Below, one piece after another: positions 50,199 through 59,600 of a stretch of 64,000 bases of DNA. The first letter of the stretch is position 1. Each line of letters opens with the position of its first letter. The DNA is from Actinomycetota bacterium (GTDB lineage: Bacteria > Actinomycetota > Thermoleophilia > Solirubrobacterales > 70-9). The stretch is from the NCBI GenBank assembly GCA_018268675.1, contig JAFDWB010000094.1:62001-126000 (forward strand). Reading direction: 5' to 3'. The notes beneath the pieces are model-generated. The model had not been told where the DNA came from. It worked only from the letters and a program-made list of their open reading frames with translations, and ran no database searches. The position numbers and the translations under genes were made by a program.

Positions 50199-50273
50199 AA
50201 TCCCATATTTCGAGTCCCAAGCCGCGGTTTCAATAGGCCTGAAGCCGAATCTGGCCAGTTTTGGCGGAGCCGG

Positions 50274-50307
50274 GAAGACCCCTGATACGGCGAGATCGGG
50301 GGTCTTC
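50274..50307. terminator. Hairpin in the element's left end
   Basis: GAAGACCCC (50274-50282) pairs with GGGGTCTTC (50299-50307) across a 16-base loop. It stands between the tRNA remnant and the DUF5677 gene and may terminate reading out of the tRNA promoter. Confidence 0.45.
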
Positions 50308-50315
50308 AGGCGGTA

Positions 50316-50347
50316 TTTGGGCAGCGGGATAGCTTCCGCTGCCCAAA
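50316..50347. terminator. Strong 12-bp hairpin in the element's left end
   Basis: TTTGGGCAGCGG (50316-50327) pairs perfectly with CCGCTGCCCAAA (50336-50347) around an 8-base loop. Symmetric A/T ends make it a bidirectional terminator candidate. Confidence 0.55.
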
Positions 50348-50479
50348 CCCGACTTCGAGGACCATCACGAGGAAACTTTCGTCATCTCCACCGATGGCTC
50401 GCGCCCTGCAGAAGCCTGGCTCTGTGAGCGGGGTTTCGCCGTTTCAGGGGCTCCATGGGAAAGCTCATGGGAAAGGCCA

Positions 50480-51436
50480 TCATTTCCGGAACTCCGCGAC
50501 CTGCTCTTCGTGGCACCTCTTGAACTTCTCCCCGCTCCCGCAAGGGCATGGATCGTTTCGGCCGACCCCCTCGACCTCGGCGGCGGTGAATCTGTAGAAG
50601 TCGAACTCTCGCCGCTCCATCGCGAGGTCGAACGAGGATCTGTCGGGCAGCTGAAACCGATCGAAGATCAAGGTCACGAGTTGCGCGAAATTCCAGTAGG
50701 CGCCCAAGAGGGATTGGGGGACGTGCCGAAGGGACGGACCGAGCGCCAGGCGGATGCCATCCTCCTCATCCGGGCCCTTCAGTCGGTTCAGGCCGGAGAC
50801 GGTGCTGTGGAGGATCTGGTTGTTGTCGTGGTGGGCGACACGCAGGTAATTGTGAAGCTCCTGCTTCGCCATCGGGTCGTCCCACATATCTTCGACATCG
50901 GCGACGAGATAGCGAATACTTCGATGGCCGGTCCAGAGTCGTTCGCCATACTTACCGAAGTCCAATTTCAAAGCGGCGAGCTCCTGCTGCTCGACCTCGA
51001 TCGCTTCGATCGGCACGTCGTCCTCCTCGAACCAGCCGGTGTTCTCCAGGCGCTCGACCCACAGGTAGTCGTTTAGCCTTCCGGCCCGCCGAAACTGCTC
51101 TTCCGCCTCCGCCCCGTTCGCGTGGACCCAGTGGGCGACAAGCATCCCCTCGAACAACGACCTGTTCAGCATCGACGCCTGTTCGGCATAGCCGGTTCGC
51201 GTGAGCTGCACGCTCGCTCCGTAGCTCGCCAGCGTTCGGACAAGCTCCATGAGGATGATCTCGTCAGGAGACCGCCGCGACGGCCCTGCCACGCTGATGT
51301 CACGTCCCTTCCAGGGACTGATGTGGCCCAGCGTTTCGCCAAGGATCTGATCACACGCTGCGAGCTCCCGTTTGTGCGTGCGGGCGATCGTCTCGGCGAC
51401 CTCCGCATCCTTGGCGTCGAAGTCGTTCCCTGCCAT
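50480..51436 (-). CDS. DUF5677-like protein with SEC-C zinc motif
   Basis: A 318-residue soluble protein. Residues about 40-260 are helical and look like the DUF5677 family (SLFEGMLVAHWVHANG, HHDNNQILHSTVSGLNRL); residues 295-315 are a SEC-C motif GRNDPCPCGSGEKFKRCH (CxC-x8-CH, zinc binding). The biochemical function is unknown. It is the first gene of the element and points toward the tRNA remnant, a position often used for accessory cargo. Confidence 0.65.
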   Translation of the reverse strand: MAGNDFDAKDAEVAETIARTHKRELAACDQILGETLGHISPWKGRDISVAGPSRRSPDEIILMELVRTLASYGASVQLTRTGYAEQASMLNRSLFEGMLVAHWVHANGAEAEEQFRRAGRLNDYLWVERLENTGWFEEDDVPIEAIEVEQQELAALKLDFGKYGERLWTGHRSIRYLVADVEDMWDDPMAKQELHNYLRVAHHDNNQILHSTVSGLNRLKGPDEEDGIRLALGPSLRHVPQSLLGAYWNFAQLVTLIFDRFQLPDRSSFDLAMERREFDFYRFTAAEVEGVGRNDPCPCGSGEKFKRCHEEQVAEFRK

Positions 51437-51783
51437 CTCGGGGCGAAATCTAGTCGCCGCATACCCATAGGTAGTTCCCGAACCCCCGTCATCGCATAGG
51501 ACAATGGCCGTGCTGAGGCTGGCGGAGTCGGGTTGATCACCCGGTGGCCGGGCCGTTGATGCCGGTCTGGCTCGTGGACCGAGTGGACCGCATAGCTATC
51601 GCGGCGCCGAGCGGATGTCCGGAAAACACCCGCAAATGCAATGGGTGGCGCAAGTGACCGAAGGCCGTGCCGAACGCGCGGTCTCCGCCGTCGGCTCCTT
51701 GCCGGGGCGGTCGAATCGGCCCAATAGACCTCAGAACGCATTGGACGGCCCATGCCCGTCCGCGGATCGAAAGATGATCACCT
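51437..51783. other. Gene-free 347-base stretch before the capsid gene
   Basis: Between the divergent DUF5677 and capsid genes. It should hold both promoters. I see no tRNA, strong hairpin or convincing frame; the open plus-strand frame starting at 51615 has atypical composition and overlaps the capsid gene. Confidence 0.5.
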
Positions 51784-53094
51784 ATGAGTACCAGCACGAG
51801 CACCCCCGACCTCGCACAGGCTCGCCTCGACCACGAGGTCGCCATAGCTTCGATGGAAAGTACCTTCGCGGCGCTCGAGGCCAACCCCAACGACTCCGAG
51901 TTGCAGCGGAAGTTCGACCACGCCAACCGCGCAGTTTCCGTCGCCAACGCGAGGATCGCCCTCGCCGAAACCTCGACTGCGACGGACGGCTTCGACGTCC
52001 GCGTCCGGAACGAGGGCGACAGCCAGTTGACGTACCGTCAGAACGGCAGCCACTCGATCTTCCGTGATCTCGCCCGCGTGAAGATCGACAACGACCCGAC
52101 CGCCGGTGAACGCCTTCAGCGCCATCGCGAGGAGATGGGCTCGCAGAGCCGCGCGCACCCGAGCCAGACGGCCGGGGAAGGCGGGGAGTTCATCCCGCCC
52201 GTGTGGCTGCAGGATCGGTGGATCAAACTGCCGCGACCGAGCCGAGCGTTCGCGGACACGCTCACGAATTTCCCGCTGCCCGACGGCACGAACCAGGTCA
52301 ACCTGCCGAAGGTCTCGGGCGGCGCGACCGTCGAAGTCCAGACCGATGGCAACTCGGTGTCGAGCACCGACATGACCACCACCAGCGTCACGGCCCAGGT
52401 ACAGACGGTCGCCGGTCAGCAGGACGTCTCGATCCAGCTGCTCGACATGTCGGCGCCCGGGTTCGACCAGGTGGTCTTCGACGACCTGACCCGCGCCTAC
52501 GACGCCAAGTTGGACACCAAACTCATCACGGGCACGGTGACCAACGCCAAGGGCATCCGGGAACTCTCCGGTGTGAACGAAGTCTCATTCACGCAGGCCA
52601 CGCCGACCGTGCCTCTGCTCTACCCGAAAGTGGCGAACGGCATCCAATTGATTCAGACGGAAGTGTTCGAACCGCCATCGGTGATCGCCATGCATCCTCG
52701 CCGCTGGGCGTGGGCGCTGGCCGCGCTGGACTCCCAGAACCGGCCGCTGATCGTCCCCGGCGACGGTGGGATGGCGTTCAACCAGATCGCCGTGGTGTCG
52801 AGCGTGGCTCCGCAGGCGGTCGTCGGCCGCCTGCAGGGGATGCCGGTCGTGGTCGACCCGAACATCCCGACGAACGAAGGCGCCTCGACCAACGCCGATC
52901 CGGTGTTCATCTATCGGGCGGAGAACCTGTTCCTGTGGGAGGGCGCTCCGAAACTGCGGACGTTCGGTGAGGTGCTAAGCAATACTCTCCAGGTCCGCTT
53001 TCAGGTTTATTCCTACTATGCGGTGATGCTCGGGCGGCTCCCGAAGGCGATCACGAAGATCCAGGGGACCGGATTGGTGGCCCCTGCTTTCTAG
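51784..53094 (+). CDS. HK97-fold phage major capsid protein
   Basis: A 436-residue protein. Residues 1-100 form a helical scaffold-like (delta) domain; from about 130 the HK97 pattern follows (GGEFIPPVWLQDRWIKLPRP, ATVEVQTDGNSV, VVFDDLTRAYDAKLDTKLITG, VIAMHPRRWAWALAALDSQ, GMPVVVDPNIP). It builds the capsid shell. No portal or protease gene is next to it, unlike in complete phages. ATG 51784 has no clear purine-rich site. Confidence 0.82.
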   Translation: MSTSTSTPDLAQARLDHEVAIASMESTFAALEANPNDSELQRKFDHANRAVSVANARIALAETSTATDGFDVRVRNEGDSQLTYRQNGSHSIFRDLARVKIDNDPTAGERLQRHREEMGSQSRAHPSQTAGEGGEFIPPVWLQDRWIKLPRPSRAFADTLTNFPLPDGTNQVNLPKVSGGATVEVQTDGNSVSSTDMTTTSVTAQVQTVAGQQDVSIQLLDMSAPGFDQVVFDDLTRAYDAKLDTKLITGTVTNAKGIRELSGVNEVSFTQATPTVPLLYPKVANGIQLIQTEVFEPPSVIAMHPRRWAWALAALDSQNRPLIVPGDGGMAFNQIAVVSSVAPQAVVGRLQGMPVVVDPNIPTNEGASTNADPVFIYRAENLFLWEGAPKLRTFGEVLSNTLQVRFQVYSYYAVMLGRLPKAITKIQGTGLVAPAF

Positions 53095-53319
53095 GGCCGA
53101 AGAGAACCCCCGTACGCGGCTCGCATAATGGGCCGCGTCGGGTGGTTACTTGGCGGTTCCACCTCAAGCCGCGATCGACCCCGGCGGCGCATTCTCTGGT
53201 TGCTCTATGCGCTTGCCGGGGGCCGATCCTGGCATCAGGAGGGAGGTTCGCGCCGAAGCCGCTCCTACACTCACAACTGAGGCCATTGGGCCTCCCGAGT
53301 CAGCTCGAAGGAACCGCCA

Positions 53320-53961
53320 ATGAAGACCAAGGTGCTTTTTCCCCCGATTTCATCCCGTGAGCCGGAATCCTCCGAGCCTCCGGCCGAGGCGAGCCGGGCT
53401 CCCACCGGCGAGTCGTGGGAGGTCTACTGCGCACGCACGGGCCAGGCGGCCGTGTATCCCAGGCTTCCTGTGGTCCGGATTGCGGATTACGTGGGGGATG
53501 GCGGCGAGCCCGTCAGTGTCGACGAGCTCCGCTCGTCGCTCTACGCCGTCGAACGCTCCGACAAGGGCGGCCCTGATCCGACCGACAGGCAGATTCGGGT
53601 CGAGCGCCGGTTCAACGACCTCTACGAAATCGCCCACGACCGCCAGTCGGCGGCGCATGCGTTGGCAGAAGAGCTCAAGGCCCTGGTCGGTGCTTTCCGG
53701 GCCCTCGAGCAGGAAGCCGTTAGGAGGGTCGAAGCAGAGCTCGCGGCAGTCGTCGAGGCGGCACAAAGGGTCCGTGAATTCGAACGTGTCCAGCGTCGGT
53801 GCGGCGCTCGGGAACGCTCGTCGCGAGGCACCTCGACGCGCACGCGTGGCTCTCGGCGGATCACGCGCGGCTCGGCGCGCTCGGGCGACTCATCCGGCGG
53901 AGGTTCCGAACCTCCCGGTCATAGCCGTGCGGACGCCGCCTCGACCGAGGTGGCGGCGTGA
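53320..53961 (+). CDS. Element protein with coiled coil, unknown
   Basis: A 213-residue protein: a Pro/Ser/Glu-rich start, a middle part (TGESWEVYCARTGQAAVYPR), a coiled coil at about 90-155 (ALAEELKALVGAFRALEQEA) and an Arg/Ser-rich tail. No family recognised. It is preceded by a 225-base gap after the capsid gene. Its stop overlaps the next start. Confidence 0.55.
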   Translation: MKTKVLFPPISSREPESSEPPAEASRAPTGESWEVYCARTGQAAVYPRLPVVRIADYVGDGGEPVSVDELRSSLYAVERSDKGGPDPTDRQIRVERRFNDLYEIAHDRQSAAHALAEELKALVGAFRALEQEAVRRVEAELAAVVEAAQRVREFERVQRRCGARERSSRGTSTRTRGSRRITRGSARSGDSSGGGSEPPGHSRADAASTEVAA

Positions 53962-54389
53962 GCGCCTGGTGCCAGGCGGCCGGCTGTGGCCACTGCGTGA
54001 ACCGCAGCTGCCACTGCGGGTGCGGCGAGTCGATCGCCCATCTCTGCGAGCGGGCGCTGTTCCTCAACGACACGCACAGGAACCGGGCTGAAAACCGGCG
54101 GCGGCGCGAACGGAAGCTCGGGCCGAAGGCCGCGATCAGGATCGTCGGTTCCAAGACGTGGTCACCGGCCGAAGACCGCAGCGCGATACGCGAGGCCCGG
54201 GCTGAGCTCGAACGGATGCGTACGCAGCGGCAGAAACGCCTCTGCCATCCCGGAGCCGTCAGTTTCGAGGGCCACAGGGATCTGGAAGCCGTCTACCGGG
54301 CCCGGGCAGCCACGCTCTATGACGCGATGCGTCAGGCGCGCTCGATCCTCGAGGATCATGGTTGTTCCGATCTGGCGGTCGCAGCATGA
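53958..54389 (+). CDS. Cys/His-rich element protein, unknown
   Basis: A 143-residue protein with a cysteine-rich start (CQAAGCGHCVNRSCHCGCGE, six Cys and a His) that should bind zinc, a basic middle, and a helical C-terminal part with RTQRQKRLCHPG. GTG 53958 overlaps the preceding stop. A DNA- or RNA-binding role is possible but unproven. Confidence 0.55.
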   Translation: MSAWCQAAGCGHCVNRSCHCGCGESIAHLCERALFLNDTHRNRAENRRRRERKLGPKAAIRIVGSKTWSPAEDRSAIREARAELERMRTQRQKRLCHPGAVSFEGHRDLEAVYRARAATLYDAMRQARSILEDHGCSDLAVAA

Positions 54390-54526
54390 GCCGGCCGAAG
54401 AAGGCGGCGGCGCAGAAGCCCGGCGCCCCGCCTAAACCGATCCCGATCATCGCGCCGTTCCGGACGCCCTACGGCCGAGTCAACGCGAGCCTCCGGGACT
54501 TCGGGCGTGCTCGGGGGTGGTGGTGA
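54386..54526 (+). CDS. 46-residue basic element peptide
   Basis: ATG 54386 overlaps the previous stop (ATGA) and its own TGA overlaps the next ATG, so the frame is supported by coupling on both sides. It starts MSRPKKAAAQKPGAPPKPIP, is Pro/Lys-rich and ends RARGWW. Function unknown. Confidence 0.5.
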   Translation: MSRPKKAAAQKPGAPPKPIPIIAPFRTPYGRVNASLRDFGRARGWW

Positions 54527-54648
54527 TGGGCAGGCCGGGTCGCACCAAGGCCGAGATCGCTGTCATCAGGGAGTCGCTATACGACGTCCTACGCACGGTC
54601 GGGGCCGAGGAGCCTGCCGGTCTCGAAGCGCTGGCGGGTGGCCGGTGA
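54526..54648 (+). CDS. 40-residue element peptide
   Basis: A short frame MGRPGRTKAEIAVIRESLYD... that looks like the N-terminal helix-turn-helix edge of small phage regulators. It overlaps its neighbours by one and four bases. Function unknown. Confidence 0.45.
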   Translation: MGRPGRTKAEIAVIRESLYDVLRTVGAEEPAGLEALAGGR

Positions 54649-55340
54649 TCTCGGCGGTCAGGGCGGTGCGGGACCACTCGAGCGCGACCAAGGGGTCGCA
54701 TCAGGCCGTCCTGCTCGCGCTCGCATCGTTTGCGGACAAGGACGGCAAGAACGCGTTCCCGAGCTACGACACGCTGCAGGCGGCAGCAAGGTGTGGGCGT
54801 GCCCGTGTCGCCGCGGCGTTGAAGGAGGCCGAGGAGAACGCTGACATCGAATGCACCGGCAAGCGCAGGTCGGGGACGAGGATCTACAGCTTCGCCACCC
54901 TGATCGCCCGTGCGAGCAGTTCCACAGTGGAACTACGTGACGGTTCCACTGTGGAACTGCGCCAAGGGGTGAGCGAGACCGGCAGTTCCATTTCGGCCGA
55001 TCTCAGTTCCAAATCGCCGACCGGCAGTTCCATTTCGGCCGATCTCAGTTCCACTGTGGAACCCGATCAAGTAGATCAAGCAGTAGATCAAGGAGAAGAA
55101 AAAAACAGCAGGGGAGGGCTTTCTCTTCTTGCTGAGATCGAACAGCAACGAGCGGACGAAGATCGCTCCACGCTCGCAGCGTTGTTGGCCGACCGTTCGT
55201 TGCATCCGGTCGGCAGTTCGCGCCGCAGGATGATCGAGCGCAGCATCCAGCAGCTCCGCGACCACCTGGCGATCGACATCGACGCCGAGATCGACCGACA
55301 TGTCCATCGAATGCAACCCATCGCGGAGACGGCGCGATGA
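54645..55340 (+). CDS. Phage replication initiator with intragenic origin
   Basis: A 231-residue protein. Residues 10-75 are a winged-helix domain (HQAVLLALASFADKDGKNAF, PSYDTLQAAARCGRARVAAAL) like phage and plasmid initiators. Residues 90-160 are a low-complexity Ser/Thr/Gln linker (SSTVELRDGSTVELRQG, twice SSISADLSS) encoded by the iteron array at 54918-55062. A helical C-terminal part follows and may load a helicase. The layout repeats that of lambda O, with the origin inside the initiator gene. GTG 54645 overlaps the preceding stop. Confidence 0.65.
   Translation: MISAVRAVRDHSSATKGSHQAVLLALASFADKDGKNAFPSYDTLQAAARCGRARVAAALKEAEENADIECTGKRRSGTRIYSFATLIARASSSTVELRDGSTVELRQGVSETGSSISADLSSKSPTGSSISADLSSTVEPDQVDQAVDQGEEKNSRGGLSLLAEIEQQRADEDRSTLAALLADRSLHPVGSSRRRMIERSIQQLRDHLAIDIDAEIDRHVHRMQPIAETAR
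54918..55130 (+). other. Iteron array and A-rich tract: candidate replication origin
   Basis: The word AGTTCCA (GGTTCCA once) begins at 54918, 54942, 54984, 55005, 55026 and 55047. The last four are 21 bases apart and 54942 to 54984 is 42, so sites lie on one helix face. Three copies are full palindromes of the form GTTCCAC-W-GTGGAAC (54918-54934, 54943-54957, 55048-55062). A 42-base direct repeat lies at 54977 and 55019. Three GATCAAG words and a run GAAGAAAAAAAC follow (55065-55107), which could be the melting region. Confidence 0.65.
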
Positions 55341-55645
55341 AGCCCGAGCCGATGATGGACCTTGCGGAAACCGCGAAGTGGATCGGCATCCATCCGGACA
55401 CCCTGCGCGCGAACGCTGCCGGCTACGGCGGCCTGCGCGGACCAGGTTCGCGCTCGCCCTGGCGTTTCGTCGCCAGTCGCACGATCGCGGCAATGAGCCA
55501 GCCGATGCCGACGTCGACCGACATCAAGACGCCGACGGTTGGACGTCGATCTGCGGCTGGCGATCGGGAGGGCGCGCCGCTCCTGGAGATCAAGGGTCCG
55601 CCGTCCGAACCCCCGTCTGCCGGGCGCAGACTGGAGGAACCATGA
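55337..55645 (+). CDS. Excisionase-like helix-turn-helix protein
   Basis: A 102-residue protein; residues 5-45 match the short HTH of excisionases and MerR-type regulators (LAETAKWIGIHPDTLRANA). The rest is Pro/Ser-rich. It may direct excision or control. ATG overlaps the initiator stop. Confidence 0.6.
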   Translation: MKPEPMMDLAETAKWIGIHPDTLRANAAGYGGLRGPGSRSPWRFVASRTIAAMSQPMPTSTDIKTPTVGRRSAAGDREGAPLLEIKGPPSEPPSAGRRLEEP

Positions 55646-55956
55646 ACGTCGCGACCATCACCTGTCAGCTACCCGGCGCCTGTCACCGAACCGAAGACGC
55701 AGCGATCGACGCTGCGATCACCGTTAGCGAGGAGGTGGGCTCGGCGGTCTTCACGGTGGCCGAGCATGCGTGCGGCTGGCACGTCCGCGTGCCCGAGGCC
55801 TGCTTCGCCAGCGGCGGTCGCCGTGGTGGCAACCCGATCCACCCCAGCAAGCGGGTGGCTCTCTCACTGCCGAGCACGATCGTCCACACCGAGGCGTTCC
55901 ACTGCCGCAAGTGCGGCGGTTGGCACTCGGCCCGGCCGCGGAAGGCGGACGCATGA
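55642..55956 (+). CDS. Small zinc-binding element protein
   Basis: A 104-residue protein with Cys/His pairs at both ends (CQLPGACHRTEDA, HACGWHVRVPEACF, FHCRKCGGWHSARP), typical of small actinophage zinc-finger proteins. CTGGAGGAAC precedes ATG 55642. Function unknown. Confidence 0.6.
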   Translation: MNVATITCQLPGACHRTEDAAIDAAITVSEEVGSAVFTVAEHACGWHVRVPEACFASGGRRGGNPIHPSKRVALSLPSTIVHTEAFHCRKCGGWHSARPRKADA

Positions 55957-56132
55957 GCCGCCGTGACGAGACTGCCGCCGCACCCTCGCGAAAAGCGTAT
56001 GGCGGTTTTGCACAGGGGGGGTGGGCAAAAGCGGCGATCTTCGCCCTGTGCAGCGGCGTTCACAACTTTTTCGTCCGCCCACTTCCCGGGCCGCTTTTTA
56101 CACGCTGCGAGATCGGTCGCGCTGATGGCTAA
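55953..56132 (+). CDS. 59-residue element peptide over a structured region
   Basis: From ATG 55953 (overlapping the preceding stop) a frame of 59 codons runs to TAA 56130-56132, overlapping the small terminase start. Composition is unlike its neighbours (G and T runs), and the DNA holds the inverted repeats GCACAGGG/CCCTGTGC (56010-56017, 56044-56051) and GTGGGC/GCCCAC (56021-56026, 56077-56082). It may be a non-coding packaging site and not a gene. Confidence 0.35.
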   Translation: MSRRDETAAAPSRKAYGGFAQGGWAKAAIFALCSGVHNFFVRPLPGPLFTRCEIGRADG

Positions 56133-56655
56133 CAAACGCGCCAAACGCCCGCAGGGACATCGCAAACCGAAGCTCGTCGCGCTGAAGCCCATCACCGGCG
56201 TCGTCCCCGATCCGCCCGATGGCCTGCGCCCGGAGTCGGTCGCGACCTGGGACACCTTCCTGCGCTCGGAGGCTGGCCGCGTCGTCCGCGAGTCCGACCT
56301 TCCCGCGCTGCGTCGGTGGATTCAGGCGGTCGACGAGCGGGAAGGCCTGTACGGCGTCGTCATCGAGACGCCCGCCGTCGAAGGCTCGCGCAAGCAGCCG
56401 GTCCTGAACCCGCTGATCAAACGCCTCGAGTCCGTCGAAACGCGCATCGAAGGGTTCGAGCGCCAGTTCGGCATGACGCCACGGGCCCGGGCCGATCTGG
56501 GTGTCGCCACCGACCACGCGGCGATGACCGCCGCCCAGCTGAACCAGATCACCCGCGACGAGGGCAAACGGCGTGAGCCCGAGCGGGTGGAGGGCTTCGT
56601 CGACGCCGACGACCCGCAGATCCTCGACGCAGAAAGGAGCGTCCCTAATGGCTAG
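56125..56655 (+). CDS. Phage terminase small subunit, P27 family
   Basis: A 176-residue protein with the P27 small terminase pattern: basic start MANKRAKRPQGHRKPKLVAL, VPDPPDGLRPESVATWDTFL, IQAVDEREGLYGVVIE and NPLIKRLESVETRIEGFERQFGMTP. It should recognise the packaging site and recruit a large terminase. No large terminase follows in the window, which is unusual. The 3' end overlaps the tape-measure gene by eight bases. Confidence 0.8.
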   Translation: MANKRAKRPQGHRKPKLVALKPITGVVPDPPDGLRPESVATWDTFLRSEAGRVVRESDLPALRRWIQAVDEREGLYGVVIETPAVEGSRKQPVLNPLIKRLESVETRIEGFERQFGMTPRARADLGVATDHAAMTAAQLNQITRDEGKRREPERVEGFVDADDPQILDAERSVPNG

Positions 56656-59600
56656 CCGCGGCGGCCGCATGGCCATCTACATCGAAGGGCATGCCGAGCC
56701 CCTGATCGCCGCGACGAAAGAGAGCGAAGTCGCGATCGACAAACTGACCGCGTCGACCGAGCGGCTGAACGTCGCCTCGGCCGGGAGTGTCAAAGGCTTC
56801 GCCTCCTACTCGACGATCACCCAGAAGGCGACGAAAGAGGTCGAATCCCACTCCATGGCGACCAACGCTCTCGCGGGCAGCATCGGTGGGGTCAAAAGTC
56901 AGTTCACCGAGGCGGCGAAATCTGCCGGCGCCTTCGTCGCGGCCTTCGCAGGCTATGAAGCACTCAAAGGCGCGATCGAGTACACCGACGAACTCGTCCA
57001 CCAGACGAAAATCCTCACTCAGGCCACGGACCTGAGCGCCGAAGCGGCCTCCCAGTGGATCGAGACGGCCAAGCAGTGGGGTGTTTCCACTCCCCAGGTG
57101 GTCGTCGCGTTCAAAATGCTCTCGAAACAGATCTTGGCGGCCGAGCAAGGATCGAAAACCGCAGGAAAAGCCTTTCATGCCGTAGGCATCCCGCTGAGGG
57201 AACTTCAGCAGCTGTCTACCGAGGAAGTCCTGCTCAAGATCTCGGATGGCTTCGCGAAGATGCAGGACGGCGCCCACAAGACCGCGCTCAACGCCCAGTT
57301 CTTCGGCAAATCGGCGACCGCCCTCCTCCCGGTGCTCAACAAAGGCTCGGAAGGGATCGAAGAGACCCTCAAACAGTTCCAGGGACTGTCGGAGGAACAG
57401 TTCAAGGCCGGCGAGGAAGCGATCGAGATGCAGCGGAAGATCAGCCGCGCATACGACGAAATCCGCCTCGATGTCACCTTCGGGCTGATCGCAGCTGTCA
57501 AGGCGACCGCCGGCTGGGTCAGTGCCATCACGCATGCGAAAGGTACCGTCGGCAGCTTCCTACATGACGTGATCACGGGGTTCAAGGCCGTGTTCGGCCC
57601 TGACATCTCCGCGGTGTTCGACGACGCGAAGTCCACGCTCAAGGGCTTCTTCCAGTTCACCAGCGGCATCCTCAAGGCGATCGGGGACGTGGTCCACGGC
57701 CGCTTCTCGAAGATCTGGGAAGACGCGAAGGCGATCTTCACCGGTGGCGTGCAGGCGGTGGAGGGCGTGTTCAAAGCGATGTTCGAGCCGCTCGAACGTA
57801 CGGCGAAGGTGACCGACTCTGCGCTGACGGCCGTGTTCGGCAACACCTGGAGGTCGATCAAAGGCATCTTCGAAACCGGCCGCAACGCCGTCGTCGGCTT
57901 CGTCGAAGACATCGCCGAAGTGATCAACCTGATCCCCGGCGTGCCCGACATCCACGTCGGCAACGTGGGGAAGAGCGGTCCCGAAACGGGCAACCTCGAA
58001 GGCGAAGGCCGTACCGGATCCAAGGGCCTCCACCAGCAGCACCGCTACGCCGGTGGACCGATCAACCGCCCGATGTACATCGCGGGCGAGGAGGCCCCAC
58101 AGCACCCCGAGTGGGTCATCGCCACCAACCCCGCCTACCGTCAGAACAACCTGCGCTATTGGGCGCAGGCCGGCCACGACCTCGGCGTGCCCGGCTTCGC
58201 CCTCGGCGGTCTCGCCAGCCCGTTCGAATCGGCCGCCTCCGCCGTCGGCTCGGCGATCAGCGGCGCCGCGGGGACCGTCCTCGACACCGCCAAGGCCGCG
58301 ATCGGGGTGCTGCCGACCCCTCATCTGCCCGGCTGGCTCGGCAACCTCGGTGGCTACGTCATCGAACAGGTCTCGAACTGGATCACGAGCGGGTTCGGCG
58401 GCGGCAGCCTCGGCAAGGCATCGTCCGGCTCGCTCTCCGGCGGCCAGACGGCCTCCGCGATGCAGTTCGCCAGGTACATGATCCAGGCTGGCTTCCCGCG
58501 CTCGGCGAAGGTGATCGCGGAAGGTCTCGGCACGATCAAGTCTGAGTCCGGCTTCGCCGTCAACAACGCGCAGGGGCCGAGCGGTCACATCGGCCCATGG
58601 GCGGAGAGCCCGGCTTTCGGCTCGGTGCAGACCCGCGAAGACCCGCTCGGCTCGACCATCGCCGCCTACAGGGTCGGCTGGTCGCCGACCAGGAGCTTCT
58701 GGCCCGCGTGGGGTCGCTGGGAGGCCGAACAGAGCGGGCTCGCCGGTGGTGGCGCCGCCAGCTACGGACCCGAATTCATGGGCGTCGCCACGAGCGCGTT
58801 GAAGGGGTTCAGGCGTGGCGGTTCGCCGCAGGTCGGCTCGGCGCAGGCGCTCCCCCTCAGCAAGCAGGGCAACGCGGTCCAGTCGCTGATGCAGTCGGTC
58901 TGGCCCTTCGCCGCCCCGTTCTACGGCGCCGCGGGCGCCCATATGCCCCCTGCGAATTTCGACACCAACGCGTGGGGAGGAGCGTTCGTCGGTGACACCA
59001 AGGTCTTCGACAAGAACGGCCGCCTCGTCAAGAACTACCTGATGTACCCGAAGTGGTTCGAGGGCTGGATCGGGAAAAGCCCCAACATCGTCAAGGAGAA
59101 CCTGATCCACGAGTGGGCGCACTACTTCCAGCGGGACAACATCGGCGGGGGACCGGCGGTGGTCGAGGGAGGGGCGGAATCCTTCGCCAGGTGGGCCGCC
59201 CCGCAGATCTACGCGAAGGCGGGGATCAAGTACCAGAACCCGGCCTTCGGACCGGGCGAACCGTACTACCCCTACGTCCAGCAGGTCATCAAGGAAAAGG
59301 GCTGGCCGTGGATCGAGCACGGGCAGTTCAAGCGCCGCGGTGGGCTGGTCGGCTTCAAGGAAGGAGGGCGGGTCGGCACCGCCTCGCGCGCCGTGGCCTG
59401 GGCACAGCGCAACCTCGGCACCCAGCAGGGCTCCAAGAAGGAGATCAAGTGGGCGAGGGAAACGGGCGGCGTGATCGACCCCTGGTGCGCCGAGTTCGTC
59501 GGCGCCGACATGAAGGCGATGGGGCTGCCGCTGCCCGCCAACCCCGCCTACTCCGGCAGCTATTCGGAAGGCTGGAGCGGCGGCGACGTCGTTGGCTCCT

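Noticed and set aside
51615-52067. 150-codon frame at the start of the capsid region
   Set aside because: It overlaps the capsid gene in another frame and is Arg/Pro-rich without a family match.
54977-55053. CRISPR-like array suggested by the direct repeats
   Set aside because: Only two long copies with a 42-base period, lying in a coding frame with phased palindromes; no spacer diversity and no cas genes. Iterons explain it better.
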